Notes under the pieces: generated by a model
Databases searched by the model: none
The model's input: only the letters and a program-made list of their open reading frames with translations
Told to the model about the DNA's origin: nothing
Program-made: the position numbers and the translations under genes
Shown here: piece after piece, positions 49,676-57,604 of the stretch
How positions within the stretch are numbered: the stretch's first letter is position 1
Layout: each line of letters opens with the position of its first letter
From: Vibrio atlanticus
Lineage (GTDB): Bacteria > Pseudomonadota > Gammaproteobacteria > Enterobacterales > Vibrionaceae
NCBI RefSeq assembly: GCF_024347315.1
Contig: NZ_AP025461.1
Span: 1,054,001 to 1,118,000 of the forward strand
Direction: 5' to 3'
Length of the DNA: 64,000 nt

Positions 49676-50309
49676 AGACGATAAAAATTTAGCTGACGGT
49701 TTATTAGTTAGCCTTGAGCAAGCTGGATATGAATGTTTACATGCCGAGCTGATCTCTGAAGTTGAAGGCTATTGGGAACAAGCGGATCTTGTGATCCTAG
49801 ACCGTCAACTTCCTGATGGCGACTCAGTAGATTCACTTCCAGGTTGGAAGAAAAAGAAAGACATCCCAGTTATTTTGCTAACGGCTCTCGTAACAGTAAA
49901 AGACAAAGTAGCCGGCTTAGACTCAGGTGCGAACGACTACCTAACGAAACCATTTGCAGAAGCTGAACTGTTTGCTCGAATCCGTGCACAACTACGCCTA
50001 CCTGATGCTGAAGACCAAGATGCATCAAAAGTGATGGCTCAAAACCTTGTAATTGACAAAGCAACACGTGAAGTGTTTTTTAACGAACTGGAAGTCACGT
50101 TAACGCGTACGGAATTTGATTTACTATTATTCTTGGCAAGTAATCTTGGTCGAGTGTTTACTCGCGATGAGCTACTCGACCACGTTTGGGGTTATAACCA
50201 CTTCCCAACAACTCGTACTGTAGATACGCACGTTCTGCAACTAAGACAGAAGTTGCCAGGTTTAGAAATTGAAACCTTACGTGGCGTTGGCTACAAGATG
50301 AAAGCGTAA
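49650..50309 (+). CDS. vxrB: Response regulator VxrB (WigR)
   Basis: This encodes 219 residues with a GTG start (TTGGAG upstream). It has an OmpR-type receiver (LLLVEDDKNLADGLL, phospho-Asp in LVILDRQLPDGD, Lys in YLTKPF) and a winged helix (LTRTEFDLLLFLASNLGRVFTRDELLDHVWGY). It overlaps both neighbours, so vxrA, vxrB and vxrC are translationally coupled. Confidence 0.92.
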   Translation: MKQTLLLVEDDKNLADGLLVSLEQAGYECLHAELISEVEGYWEQADLVILDRQLPDGDSVDSLPGWKKKKDIPVILLTALVTVKDKVAGLDSGANDYLTKPFAEAELFARIRAQLRLPDAEDQDASKVMAQNLVIDKATREVFFNELEVTLTRTEFDLLLFLASNLGRVFTRDELLDHVWGYNHFPTTRTVDTHVLQLRQKLPGLEIETLRGVGYKMKA

Positions 50310-51187
50310 TGAAAAAAGCCTTACTTCCACTACTCATTTTATCAAGTGTCATCAATACTGCACACGCAGCCGATTGGTTTAAGGACAGTGATGCGCTGAC
50401 ACAAGTGCACAAGCACCTGCTAGATAATGATTTAGCGTTGATGTTTGATTCATTGGTGGAAGTTTGGCAAATCAATGCTTCGCAATCTCGCGAAGATCAT
50501 CTCAATCAGCTGTTCGAGCAAGCATTGAACAAAGATTGTGGGAAAACGCTCACCAAAAACACTTTACCGGATTGGATCAGCTCGGTCGTAGTGAAAAGAC
50601 ACATTATTCAAAGTCCAGGCAGGGAAACATTCCGCGTGGCTATTGATGTTGAATCGGAAAGCAACATCCAAGACATCACCTTTGAGAAGTGGGTCGACAA
50701 GGTCGTTTCGTCTGACAGTGAGTTCACCAAAGGCAACCCGGTAATCAATAACACTTCAGTGAGCGTATACAGCAAACGTTATAGCTTAGCGTCTCAACTT
50801 GATTCAGGGCTTTATCGCCTGACTGTAAAAGGAAATAGCGGTAACTCCTGGAGCACTTGGGTCATTCTTGGTGAGGTGGTTATGCGTCAACAAGTTCGTT
50901 GGGCATCTAAAGACTCTTGGTTGATCGATAAAAAAGCACTGCTGAACCCATACTGCCCATTACCAAAGCTAGACGTCGGTTTATACGATTATGTCGATGA
51001 ACGATATAAGCAGGTGTGGGGTAAAAGTTATGAATCCGATTATCCGACCAATTTAACGGGTGAAGAACTGCCCAATGATCGTTATGTTTTAGCTGTTTCA
51101 ATGGTGCATTCGCGCTGGCAAGGTGACATAGCGATAGAGCAAGCACAAACTATCAGTAAAACTTATGATATTTCTAGCGAAGAGTAG
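50309..51187 (+). CDS. vxrC: VxrC, DUF2861 periplasmic protein
   Basis: This encodes 292 residues with a signal peptide ending AHAA. The order and size match vxrC of the V. cholerae vxr operon, and the family is DUF2861. Its role is not established; loss affects vxr outputs in V. cholerae. It starts within the vxrB stop (TAATG). Confidence 0.8.
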   Translation: MKKALLPLLILSSVINTAHAADWFKDSDALTQVHKHLLDNDLALMFDSLVEVWQINASQSREDHLNQLFEQALNKDCGKTLTKNTLPDWISSVVVKRHIIQSPGRETFRVAIDVESESNIQDITFEKWVDKVVSSDSEFTKGNPVINNTSVSVYSKRYSLASQLDSGLYRLTVKGNSGNSWSTWVILGEVVMRQQVRWASKDSWLIDKKALLNPYCPLPKLDVGLYDYVDERYKQVWGKSYESDYPTNLTGEELPNDRYVLAVSMVHSRWQGDIAIEQAQTISKTYDISSEE

Positions 51188-51246
51188 CTAAAGTAATTTA
51201 GAATTGAGCCGTTAATAATGTAAGGGATCTAACAAAGATAAACGGC

Positions 51247-52401
51247 ATGAAAAATACAACTAAACTACTCGCAGCATCAATTGCATTCGCCAGTCTTCCT
51301 CTTTCAGCAGCAAACTACGCCATTGAAGCGCGTGGTGATGCGATGGGTGGTGTTGGTGTTGTTTCAGCAAACTTCCTAACAGCTCCATTCTATAACCCAG
51401 CACTTGTTGCTATTTATCGTCGTAACGATGATATGGGTATGATCACGCCAAGTTTTGGTGGTAGTTATAATGACCCCCAAGACATGAAATCAAATATTGA
51501 TTCCGCTCTGGCTGCGACAAACACTGCAGATTTAGATGCAGCTCTTAAAAAACTCGATGGTAACCAAGCTAATGTTGAACTTGGTGGTGTTGTCGCATTC
51601 GCTATCCCAAATCAATTTATAGCGGCGAACCTATTCGGCAAAGCCTATACAGAATCGTTCGCTACACCAAATGTTTACAACGAAGCGTCAGCGACAGATG
51701 CCGATAAACTTGAGTTGTCGACGGTAGAAGCCGTTGCTATTGGTGTTACCGAAGTTGGATTAACTCTCGCTAAATATCAAACCTTTATGGGGCAGCATAT
51801 TTCATTTGGTATCACGCCTAAACTTCAACGTATTTACACATACAACTACGTTGCTTCTGTTAAGAGCTACGATTTGTCTGATGTAAGAGACAATGGTGAA
51901 GGTGAAACTTCTTTTAATATGGATGCTGGCGCGCTTTGGTTCACAGGTCCATTTCGAGTTGGCTTTTCGGCTACCAACTTAATATCTAGAGATATCAATA
52001 CCAAAGATACATCTCAAACTTTAACGAGTACGACCAGCGGTGTGACACACAAAGTCGGTGGCCAATACGCATACAAACTAGAGCCAGTATATACCGTAGG
52101 TGCTGGTATCGTAGCGGACTACTTCACGCTTAGTGTCGACTATGACTTAAATGAAACCGAAAAGTTTACTTCGTTCAAAGATAATGAACAGATGATTCGC
52201 GTTGGTACAGAAGTTGATGTTCTGCGTCAGCTACAGCTAAGGGCAGGGTACTACAAGAATTTGGCATACTCTGGTTCAGAAGGTACAGTCACTGCAGGTA
52301 TTGGTTTGTCGCCACTCAATTTGTTCCAGTTAGATTTAAGTGCTAACTACACAAATGAAAATGCAATGGGTGCATCAATCAATTTCCTTGCTAGTTACTA
52401 A
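51247..52401 (+). CDS. vxrD: VxrD, TraF-like outer-membrane barrel protein
   Basis: This encodes 384 residues with a signal peptide ending SAA. It is annotated in relatives as conjugal transfer protein TraF, but the sequence (NYAIEARGDAMGGVGVV, FYNPALVA, GFSATNLISR, LRAGYYKN) looks like a FadL/PorV-type outer-membrane barrel. No conjugation genes are near. It lies 60 bp after vxrC. Confidence 0.8.
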   Translation: MKNTTKLLAASIAFASLPLSAANYAIEARGDAMGGVGVVSANFLTAPFYNPALVAIYRRNDDMGMITPSFGGSYNDPQDMKSNIDSALAATNTADLDAALKKLDGNQANVELGGVVAFAIPNQFIAANLFGKAYTESFATPNVYNEASATDADKLELSTVEAVAIGVTEVGLTLAKYQTFMGQHISFGITPKLQRIYTYNYVASVKSYDLSDVRDNGEGETSFNMDAGALWFTGPFRVGFSATNLISRDINTKDTSQTLTSTTSGVTHKVGGQYAYKLEPVYTVGAGIVADYFTLSVDYDLNETEKFTSFKDNEQMIRVGTEVDVLRQLQLRAGYYKNLAYSGSEGTVTAGIGLSPLNLFQLDLSANYTNENAMGASINFLASY

Positions 52402-52442
52402 CAGTCCTTATATAGTTCTGCTCCTAAATAAAGGAGCAGACT

Positions 52443-52595
52443 ATGCTAAACGACTTACCAACCCTTTCTCACGAAGAACAACAGAAAGCTGTTGAACGAA
52501 TTCAAGAAATGATGACCCAGGGCATCAGCACAGCACAAGCTATCAAAATCGTTGCTGAGCAAATTCGTGAAGAAATGAGTAATAAAGAAGAGTAG
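52443..52595 (+). CDS. yoaH: YoaH-family small protein (vxrE position)
   Basis: This encodes 50 residues ([20 protein letters not shown] at the start) with a perfect AAGGAG site. It matches the UPF0181/YoaH family. As I recall, the V. cholerae UPF0181 protein is VC_A0569, the gene called vxrE, so this should complete vxrABCDE. The function is unknown. Confidence 0.85.
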   Translation: MLNDLPTLSHEEQQKAVERIQEMMTQGISTAQAIKIVAEQIREEMSNKEE

Positions 52596-52615
52596 GGCAT
52601 TAGCCCTTCTTTTTT
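52595..52615 (+). terminator. Terminator of the vxr operon
   Basis: A short GGGC-ATTA-GCCC stem is followed by TTCTTTTTT. Confidence 0.7.
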
Positions 52616-53359
52616 AACACCCTAGCGCACTATAACTAAACAAATTACCCTCTAGAATATTATCTCGTACATACCAACTCTTTAGTTACCCTAAATCCCG
52701 AGCTATTCAAAACCATTAAATGCTTTTTATTCAGTGAGTTACGTTAGAGTAATCCGCTTATCAGGCTTTTGGGGGCTTCTATTTGTAATTAAATTACAGC
52801 AAGATCTAAAAGCAATACAACTATCACTTTGGGTGTCAGTATTTATGTCACCATGTCTAAGTGGTTCAATCTATGGCGTTTTTTAAGGCTAGTGACGTTG
52901 TGACTTCCATTTTTAGTGGATAAGAGTGCGTGATTGGAAGCGTGTAGGGAACAGAATAATAAGGATTTCCTCGAAGACCAGCGCGAGATAAGTAACGACG
53001 GTAATGTTCAAAACCGATACCGCGAGTGACTTACGACTGCTGAGAGAAAGCTTTTACTAGTCAGATATGTGCGGTTTAGAACAAGTAGTTAGGAAGCTTA
53101 GAAACGATACATCTCAACCTGAGAATGCGATTAATGGCGTTACTACAGAATGTGTTATTACCGATGGTGAGAGCGCGCTTAGAGGCGTACGCATCGATTA
53201 GAACCCTAATGAGACAGTAAAGCTTTTGGCTTCTTTAGTCTGCGTTGAAAATCTGACGGCAGCTTAAATGGAGAGTAGATATCGACAGGGTATTAATGGC
53301 GTCTTGATTGAGTATTGGCAGAGAGTTGAATGTGTAACTGCAGTCTAGTCAAGCGAGTT
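52616..53359. other. Long gap with a possible decayed coding fragment
   Basis: About 745 bp without an intact gene. A plus-strand frame from 53067 reads MCGLEQVVRKLRNDTSQPEN, passes TDGESALRGVRID, meets a TAG at 53199 and continues NPNETVKLLASLVCVENLTAA to a TAA at 53265. The composition looks like decayed coding sequence, but I recognise no family. The rest shows nothing I can name. Confidence 0.35.
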
Positions 53360-54676
53360 TTAGTGCAACTTTGCGACTTGGTTTCGTCCGTTGTCTTTCG
53401 CTTGGTAGAGTGCCTTGTCTGCACGTTTAATTGCAGAACGTATCGATTCATGTTGCTTAAGCTGTGTTACTCCAGTCGAAGTCGTTACTTTAAGCGCTTT
53501 AGGCCAAACGCTTTGGTCGATTGCTAGGTATAGATTATTGATAGATTCGTTACACTGTAGCGCAGTTTGCTCCAGGCAAACTAAAAGGAACTCCTCACCA
53601 CCCCAGCGATAAAGTAAATATTGCTCACCAAGACTCTCGTTCGCCGTTGCGACAAACTGAATAAGTACTTTGTCACCCACTTCATGGCCATGTTGATCAT
53701 TGATTTGCTTAAAATGGTCTAAATCAAACAAAGCGATGTGAATTGTTTTTCCTTGCTGGGCTAACCATTCAAAATCATAGAAAGCATCTAAAGCTTCAGT
53801 TCTGTTCCTACAGCCGGTTAACGGATCGGTTGTAGCCTTTATCTTTAGCTCTTCAATTTCTTGAGTCAACAAACGTTGTTGCTGTGCGGCATCTGTTCTT
53901 GTTCTTCTGGCTAGATATAACGCACAAGATATATAGTAAATCGCATACAGCACCCATAAACTAATTAAGAGTTTTCCTAGTACAAACTTGTCGATCGTCT
54001 TGCCGTGAAAAACGATGCTTTGTACTGTCAGTTTATGGTGCCCATCAAGTGTGCTAGCACCAAGCCCTAACTCAACAGACACTGCGTTGGTAACGTCTAC
54101 GGCGCTATTCGTAATAGGGTGGTTGTAATAGTCGATCCACCACAAAGGGACATTGAAATAATCTAAGTCGATGTGTTTTCTATCGGGTAACGAGAAATCT
54201 AAACGATTGAACTTATTAGACATAGCGTCACCTTGAACGCTGTAATTCTCGTCGTAATTTCGAATGTAAAAGCGAAACCTTGGCTGTTCTTGGCCTTCGT
54301 AATCTATATTGATGGTCACTGAGTCATACACTGAGAGATCCAGACCTTTACCTTCCGTAGAGATAACGAACTCAATCTCACAGAATGGCGAGCTATAGGT
54401 ACGCTTAAAGTCACACTGTAACTCAATGGTGTCTTCTGACTTATACAGCACCCCTTTGGTGCCACCATTATGTTCTTGGTCAGTGTTAACGAGTGTAGGG
54501 AATCTATCTGGAGTGATAACGTAGTTTTGATCCATGATCATATGGTAAGAGATAAACGACAGTAGAGTGGCAGCGAGGCAAAAAACCGAAAGGAATATAT
54601 TGATTTGCCTGAATACGTTGTCGCTCAAAATGTTAATCATCCATACATGTAACTTTGTGGTTATGCGTGATGTCAC
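53360..54676 (-). CDS. Membrane-anchored diguanylate cyclase (GGDEF)
   Basis: This encodes up to 438 residues from a GTG; a Met 12 residues in is an alternative start. One helix near residue 30, a periplasmic domain of about 200 residues with a beta-sandwich feel (GLDLSVYDSVTINIDYEGQEQPRFRFYIRNYD), a second helix, and a GGDEF domain with active motif YRWGGEEF and DPLTGCRNRTEAL. It should make c-di-GMP. It is the last gene I would assign to the conserved chromosome. Confidence 0.85.
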   Translation of the reverse strand: MTSRITTKLHVWMINILSDNVFRQINIFLSVFCLAATLLSFISYHMIMDQNYVITPDRFPTLVNTDQEHNGGTKGVLYKSEDTIELQCDFKRTYSSPFCEIEFVISTEGKGLDLSVYDSVTINIDYEGQEQPRFRFYIRNYDENYSVQGDAMSNKFNRLDFSLPDRKHIDLDYFNVPLWWIDYYNHPITNSAVDVTNAVSVELGLGASTLDGHHKLTVQSIVFHGKTIDKFVLGKLLISLWVLYAIYYISCALYLARRTRTDAAQQQRLLTQEIEELKIKATTDPLTGCRNRTEALDAFYDFEWLAQQGKTIHIALFDLDHFKQINDQHGHEVGDKVLIQFVATANESLGEQYLLYRWGGEEFLLVCLEQTALQCNESINNLYLAIDQSVWPKALKVTTSTGVTQLKQHESIRSAIKRADKALYQAKDNGRNQVAKLH

Positions 54677-54851
54677 CGCAAACAGAGATTCTATCGAGTA
54701 TTCACATTCGAACCCAATAGTTAAAATTGAATTGAAGATTATACAGAAAAGTTAATGATTAAACTGATTTTTAGAACAAATTCTGTACGCATGGCGTTGG
54801 TTTTGAATGCTATTCACTCGATAAGTGTGGTTTTTGCGGGGGTATCAATTT

Positions 54852-54871
54852 AACTGTATATTTATACAGTT
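54852..54871. promoter_or_regulatory. LexA (SOS) box
   Basis: AACTGTATATTTATACAGTT is a near-perfect palindrome that fits the LexA consensus CTG-TN8A-CAG exactly. It lies 50 bp before the overlapping small genes, suggesting damage-inducible expression of a phage-derived cassette. Confidence 0.75.
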
Positions 54872-54922
54872 AAATTTAAAGTGGATCGTTTTGTTGTAAT
54901 CAGAGTGGTGTGTACGAGTTTT

Positions 54923-55045
54923 ATGGCTTGCTGTGATAACGAGTCACGAGTCCGCTGTTACTGTCCATCAATTAAAGTGGAGGGCAGTTATGTTGCAGTG
55001 TCACTTTTTAGGCTCAATTTTATCGAGACACTTTGTTGTCTATGA
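54923..55045 (+). CDS. Possible 40-residue Cys-rich ORF
   Basis: The frame reads MACCDNESRVRCYCPSIKVE and ends ETLCCL. Its TGA overlaps the next ATG (CTATGAG), the sort of coupling seen in phage operons. No strong ribosome site is present, and a competing frame with a good GGAGGG site starts at 54990 (MLQCHFLGSILS). Support is weak. Confidence 0.3.
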   Translation: MACCDNESRVRCYCPSIKVEGSYVAVSLFRLNFIETLCCL

Positions 55046-55239
55046 GAGCGTTTGTACCACTCATCTTGTCTTTCATTCCCAATTACGCGCCATATGTCGA
55101 ACAAGGCTTCAATGCACTGCAGAACATCCCTAACCCTTATTGGTTTGTAGTCGGTGCTGTTGTAATCGATACGCTAGGCATGCGCGCCATGGTGCGATAT
55201 CTACTTGAATACTACGCGTCTCGATGGAAAACGAAGTGA
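55042..55239 (+). CDS. Small membrane protein, phage holin-like
   Basis: This encodes 65 residues with one or two hydrophobic segments (AFVPLILSFIPNY; YWFVVGAVVIDTLGM) and a basic tail (YASRWKTK). Size, topology and overlap with the following gene (TGATG) resemble phage lysis cassettes. I infer holin-like from organisation, not from a family match. Confidence 0.5.
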   Translation: MRAFVPLILSFIPNYAPYVEQGFNALQNIPNPYWFVVGAVVIDTLGMRAMVRYLLEYYASRWKTK

Positions 55240-55394
55240 TGGCGTTCCTTGATGCGTTAATTATTGCATTCATGACAGGCGGAGTCTCAAGCCTTGGCAC
55301 GATTGCGGCTTTGAAAACAGACGTCAACTGGATAAAGCGAGTGCAACAAGACCAAGAGCAACGGATAGGAAAACTGGAGGACCCTAATGGCTAG
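55239..55394 (+). CDS. Small membrane protein with coiled coil, phage lysis-like
   Basis: This encodes 51 residues: a hydrophobic helix (FLDALIIAFMTGGVSSLGTIAAL) followed by an amphipathic coiled coil (KTDVNWIKRVQQDQEQRIGKLE), a plan seen in XhlA-like and other phage lysis accessory proteins. Its stop overlaps an ATG (55387) opening MARKVTNTGPLFQ, after which the sequence turns AT-rich, so a downstream phage gene seems to have been cut off here. Confidence 0.5.
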   Translation: MAFLDALIIAFMTGGVSSLGTIAALKTDVNWIKRVQQDQEQRIGKLEDPNG

Positions 55395-55452
55395 AAAGGT
55401 TACAAATACCGGGCCTTTGTTCCAAAAAATTATCCTTTTGTATATCAGTGAT

Positions 55453-55476
55453 AATTATAGTAATTGCACTATAATT
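55453..55476. promoter_or_regulatory. Palindromic operator candidate
   Basis: A perfect 9-bp inverted repeat (AATTATAGT, 6-nt centre, ACTATAATT) includes a TATAAT and lies about 85 bp before the gene at 55561. It looks like an operator over a promoter, perhaps for autoregulation. Confidence 0.5.
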
Positions 55477-55560
55477 GGGACCTATAGAACAAAAGTTGCA
55501 TATCATGCGTTGAGATATGAGTGTAAGGTATCATATTACCCTTAATCCCTTATATCGAGC

Positions 55561-56481
55561 ATGGAGAATGAAGTGAAGCAAGAACCTTTGAATCTTGTTC
55601 CTGTTAAAATTCAGGAAGTTGATAATATTAGTATGGGTGTCCTACCTAACGGTGAGACGTTTCTTTCACTTCAAGGTTTAGCCAAATTTTGTGGTTTGGC
55701 GCCTAGTTCAGTGATTCAATTGGCACAAGATTGGTCCGCGGGTGAAGCTCAGGGGAAAATCCGAGGTCAACAACTAACAGAATTAATAAAGGAATGGACA
55801 GAGTCGGACTTTGTTCCAGACAGTCTTTATGTAGAGATAGACAGTAAGAACTCGATTACTGGCGTGATTCACGCTGTGCCCGAACAAATTGTAATGGCTA
55901 TTACAGATTATTACGCGCACTATGCTCAGGTAATTAAACCAGAAGCTGTTCGCAACTATCGTAGAGCTGCCAAGCTAGGTTTGCGTAAGTATATATATGA
56001 TCGTCTTGATTACAATGAACAGGATCTAATATCTGAAAGCTGGAAACTATTCCAAGAGCGAGTCCTAAATAATGAATGCCCTAAAGGGTATTTCACGATG
56101 TTTGATGAAGCTACTACGATTATTGCTTCTCTTATTCGCAATAATATTATTGTTGACGACTCTATAATGCCGGACGGTAGTTTGGGCATCCATTGGGCTA
56201 AGTTTTGGAAAAATCAAAGCTTAGAGGTTGTTCATGGTGAGCGAATCAAAATCGCTCATAAATATCCAGATTCATATCGACAACTAGATCCCGAGATCAA
56301 TGCATACCCTGTGGGCGCATTATCAGAGTTTAGAGTGTGGTTTCAAGAGACCTATCTGCCGGAGAAATATCCAGCATACATTAAACGTAAAATTAAAGAT
56401 GGGACAGTAGCCTTAGAAGCTGTTCCCGTACTTCTATCAGCGGTTATGCCTCCAGAAGTGTCAGAAAGACTATTAAACTAA
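55561..56481 (+). CDS. Unrecognised phage-type protein, possible KilA-N/BstA-like
   Basis: This encodes 306 residues (or 302 from the GTG at 55573, which has GGAG 6 bp upstream). The N-terminal part (MGVLPNGETFLSLQGLAKFCGLAPSSVIQLAQDW) looks like a phage antirepressor or KilA-N-type DNA-binding module. The C-terminal part is distinctive: CPKGYFTMFDEATT, LGIHWAKFW, YPVGALSEFRVWFQETYLPEKYPAYIKRK. I do not recognise a named family. Next to a reverse transcriptase and phage remnants, an antiphage or phage-regulatory role is plausible but unproven. A terminator follows. Confidence 0.6.
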   Translation: MENEVKQEPLNLVPVKIQEVDNISMGVLPNGETFLSLQGLAKFCGLAPSSVIQLAQDWSAGEAQGKIRGQQLTELIKEWTESDFVPDSLYVEIDSKNSITGVIHAVPEQIVMAITDYYAHYAQVIKPEAVRNYRRAAKLGLRKYIYDRLDYNEQDLISESWKLFQERVLNNECPKGYFTMFDEATTIIASLIRNNIIVDDSIMPDGSLGIHWAKFWKNQSLEVVHGERIKIAHKYPDSYRQLDPEINAYPVGALSEFRVWFQETYLPEKYPAYIKRKIKDGTVALEAVPVLLSAVMPPEVSERLLN

Positions 56482-56505
56482 AGGTCCTTGAAAAAGTAAG
56501 AATAC

Positions 56506-56545
56506 ACCCAACGTTTTGTATATTTATCTACGTTGGGTTTGTTTT
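56506..56545 (+). terminator. Rho-independent terminator
   Basis: A 9-bp perfect stem (56506-56514 with 56530-56538) is followed by TTGTTTTT. It separates the two unrecognised accessory genes. Confidence 0.75.
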
Positions 56546-56618
56546 TAGTAACACTGATTTGAGTTAGGTGGGAGCCTTATTCATATATTATCTTGACGTT
56601 TCTTTCCCAGGAGAATTT

Positions 56619-57287
56619 ATGGAAAATTTGAATAAATTAGAGTCAATTGTCGATTTGTATTTTAGTAAAAAGTACAAATTATTTAAACCTCAAGATGCAA
56701 ATGGAGATACCTTGGGGAAATGCTTTGAGTTTGAGAGTCGTGCTGATTTCTTGGATGCATACCTGCAATACTACCGTAATTTACCGAATTTGGACGCTGC
56801 TATTGCGAATGGGTGTAGTGCAAAGTTTAAAATCCTATATGAGTCACAAGAATATGAGCTTAAGCATATTCACCAAGAAGAGTTTAAAGACGACAAGGGT
56901 AATCTTCGAGGCGTAAATAATACTATATTATCAAGCATGGCAGTTAAGCTTAGATCAAAGTCCTCTCAGTTAAAAAAGGCTAAATCATTTGATGATGTCT
57001 ACAGTATTGTGAAAGCGACTAAAGTTTCTGGTTTCGGTGAGTTATCAATTTATGATGCCGCGGTAAGAATATCAGCATATTTAGGCTTTAAACCGACGAA
57101 GGTATTTCTACATGCTGGCACTCGAATAGGGGCTAGCTATTTGGAGGATAAAGAACTATTGCCGGAAGACTCTTCTCTTGAAGAAACTCTAGAGATCTTT
57201 GATTTCCCAAAACCAATTCAAAAGTTAAATGCTATACAATTAGAGAACTTCTTGTGTTCTTTTAAGAGTGACTTAAAAAAAATATAG
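56619..57287 (+). CDS. Unrecognised accessory protein with HhH-like motif
   Basis: This encodes 222 residues from the ATG at 56619, which has AGGAG 5 bp upstream. There is no signal or membrane segment. The C-terminal half holds VSGFGELSIYDAAVRISAYLGFKPTKVFLHAGTRIGA, which looks like a helix-hairpin-helix unit as in DNA glycosylases. It is AT-rich compared with the backbone. It sits directly before the RT noncoding RNA; whether it belongs to that system is unknown. Confidence 0.6.
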   Translation: MENLNKLESIVDLYFSKKYKLFKPQDANGDTLGKCFEFESRADFLDAYLQYYRNLPNLDAAIANGCSAKFKILYESQEYELKHIHQEEFKDDKGNLRGVNNTILSSMAVKLRSKSSQLKKAKSFDDVYSIVKATKVSGFGELSIYDAAVRISAYLGFKPTKVFLHAGTRIGASYLEDKELLPEDSSLEETLEIFDFPKPIQKLNAIQLENFLCSFKSDLKKI

Positions 57288-57397
57288 TAACCACAAGGCT
57301 CCTAAAGGTTTGTTATTCCTGTTACGCCGGGTGTCTGGGGCGTTCTAAGTTACACATGGAACTGGATGTTAGATTCTTGAACTGACATCATACTTTA

Positions 57398-57427
57398 TTG
57401 ATTACATTGCATTTTGTTTCTTATGAT
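57398..57427 (+). promoter_or_regulatory. Promoter of the RT-associated noncoding RNA
   Basis: A TTGATT -35 and TATGAT -10 are 18 bp apart. The predicted transcript starts near 57434, just before the first hairpin of the noncoding RNA. Confidence 0.65.
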
Positions 57428-57484
57428 CGTATCATTGACTGGCTTTTGGTAGGGGCTTATTAGTTCCTGATCAAAAGGAACTTA

Positions 57485-57604
57485 ACAGGTTGTCAACTCC
57501 CAGCGGTATGCCAATAAGGCAAGCTGAGCAGATAGACAGCAGGAACTGGAATAGGGTCTTCATAGATACCTCCACGGTTATAGTTACAGTATAATCCATT
57601 TCTA
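57485..57604 (-). other. neo: Cryptic neo repeat: 120-nt unit with a stop-free antisense frame
   Basis: On the complement, the frame whose codons fall on 57486, 57489 and so on has no stop in 40 codons, and joining 57485 to 57604 gives a Leu codon (TTA), so concatemers stay open indefinitely. The ATG at 57563 has GGAGG 5 nt upstream; the product begins MKTLFQFLLSICSACLIG, runs through a more polar stretch and then repeats every 40 residues. The hydrophobic helix-like half alternates with a Thr/Val-rich half (TVTITVEV). In plain genomic DNA the frame is not an expressed gene; it would exist only after rolling-circle reverse transcription. Confidence 0.85.
57485..57604 (-). promoter_or_regulatory. 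Split promoter that becomes functional only at the repeat junction
   Basis: TTGACA (complement of 57491-57496) lies near one end of the unit and TATACT (complement of 57588-57593) near the other. In genomic order they are about 90 bp apart and in the wrong order. When 57485 is joined to 57604 they are separated by 6 + 11 = 17 bp, the optimal sigma-70 spacing, and point into the neo frame. Confidence 0.85.

Noticed and set aside
54770..54800. Degenerate dif-like sequence (AACAAATTCTGTACGCATGG) resembling the site at 59652
   Set aside because: Only the flank and part of one arm agree; the XerD arm is absent, so it may be chance.
57485..57588. Alternative template ends using ACAG at 57485 and 57586 (101 nt)
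   Set aside because: 101 is not divisible by three and does not align the promoter halves; the 120-nt spacing satisfies both.
57439..57591. Sense-strand open frame through the RT noncoding RNA (51 codons)
   Set aside because: It ends at a TAA (57592) inside the template, so concatemers would be closed in this frame; the antisense frame is the one that stays open and carries the promoter and ribosome site.
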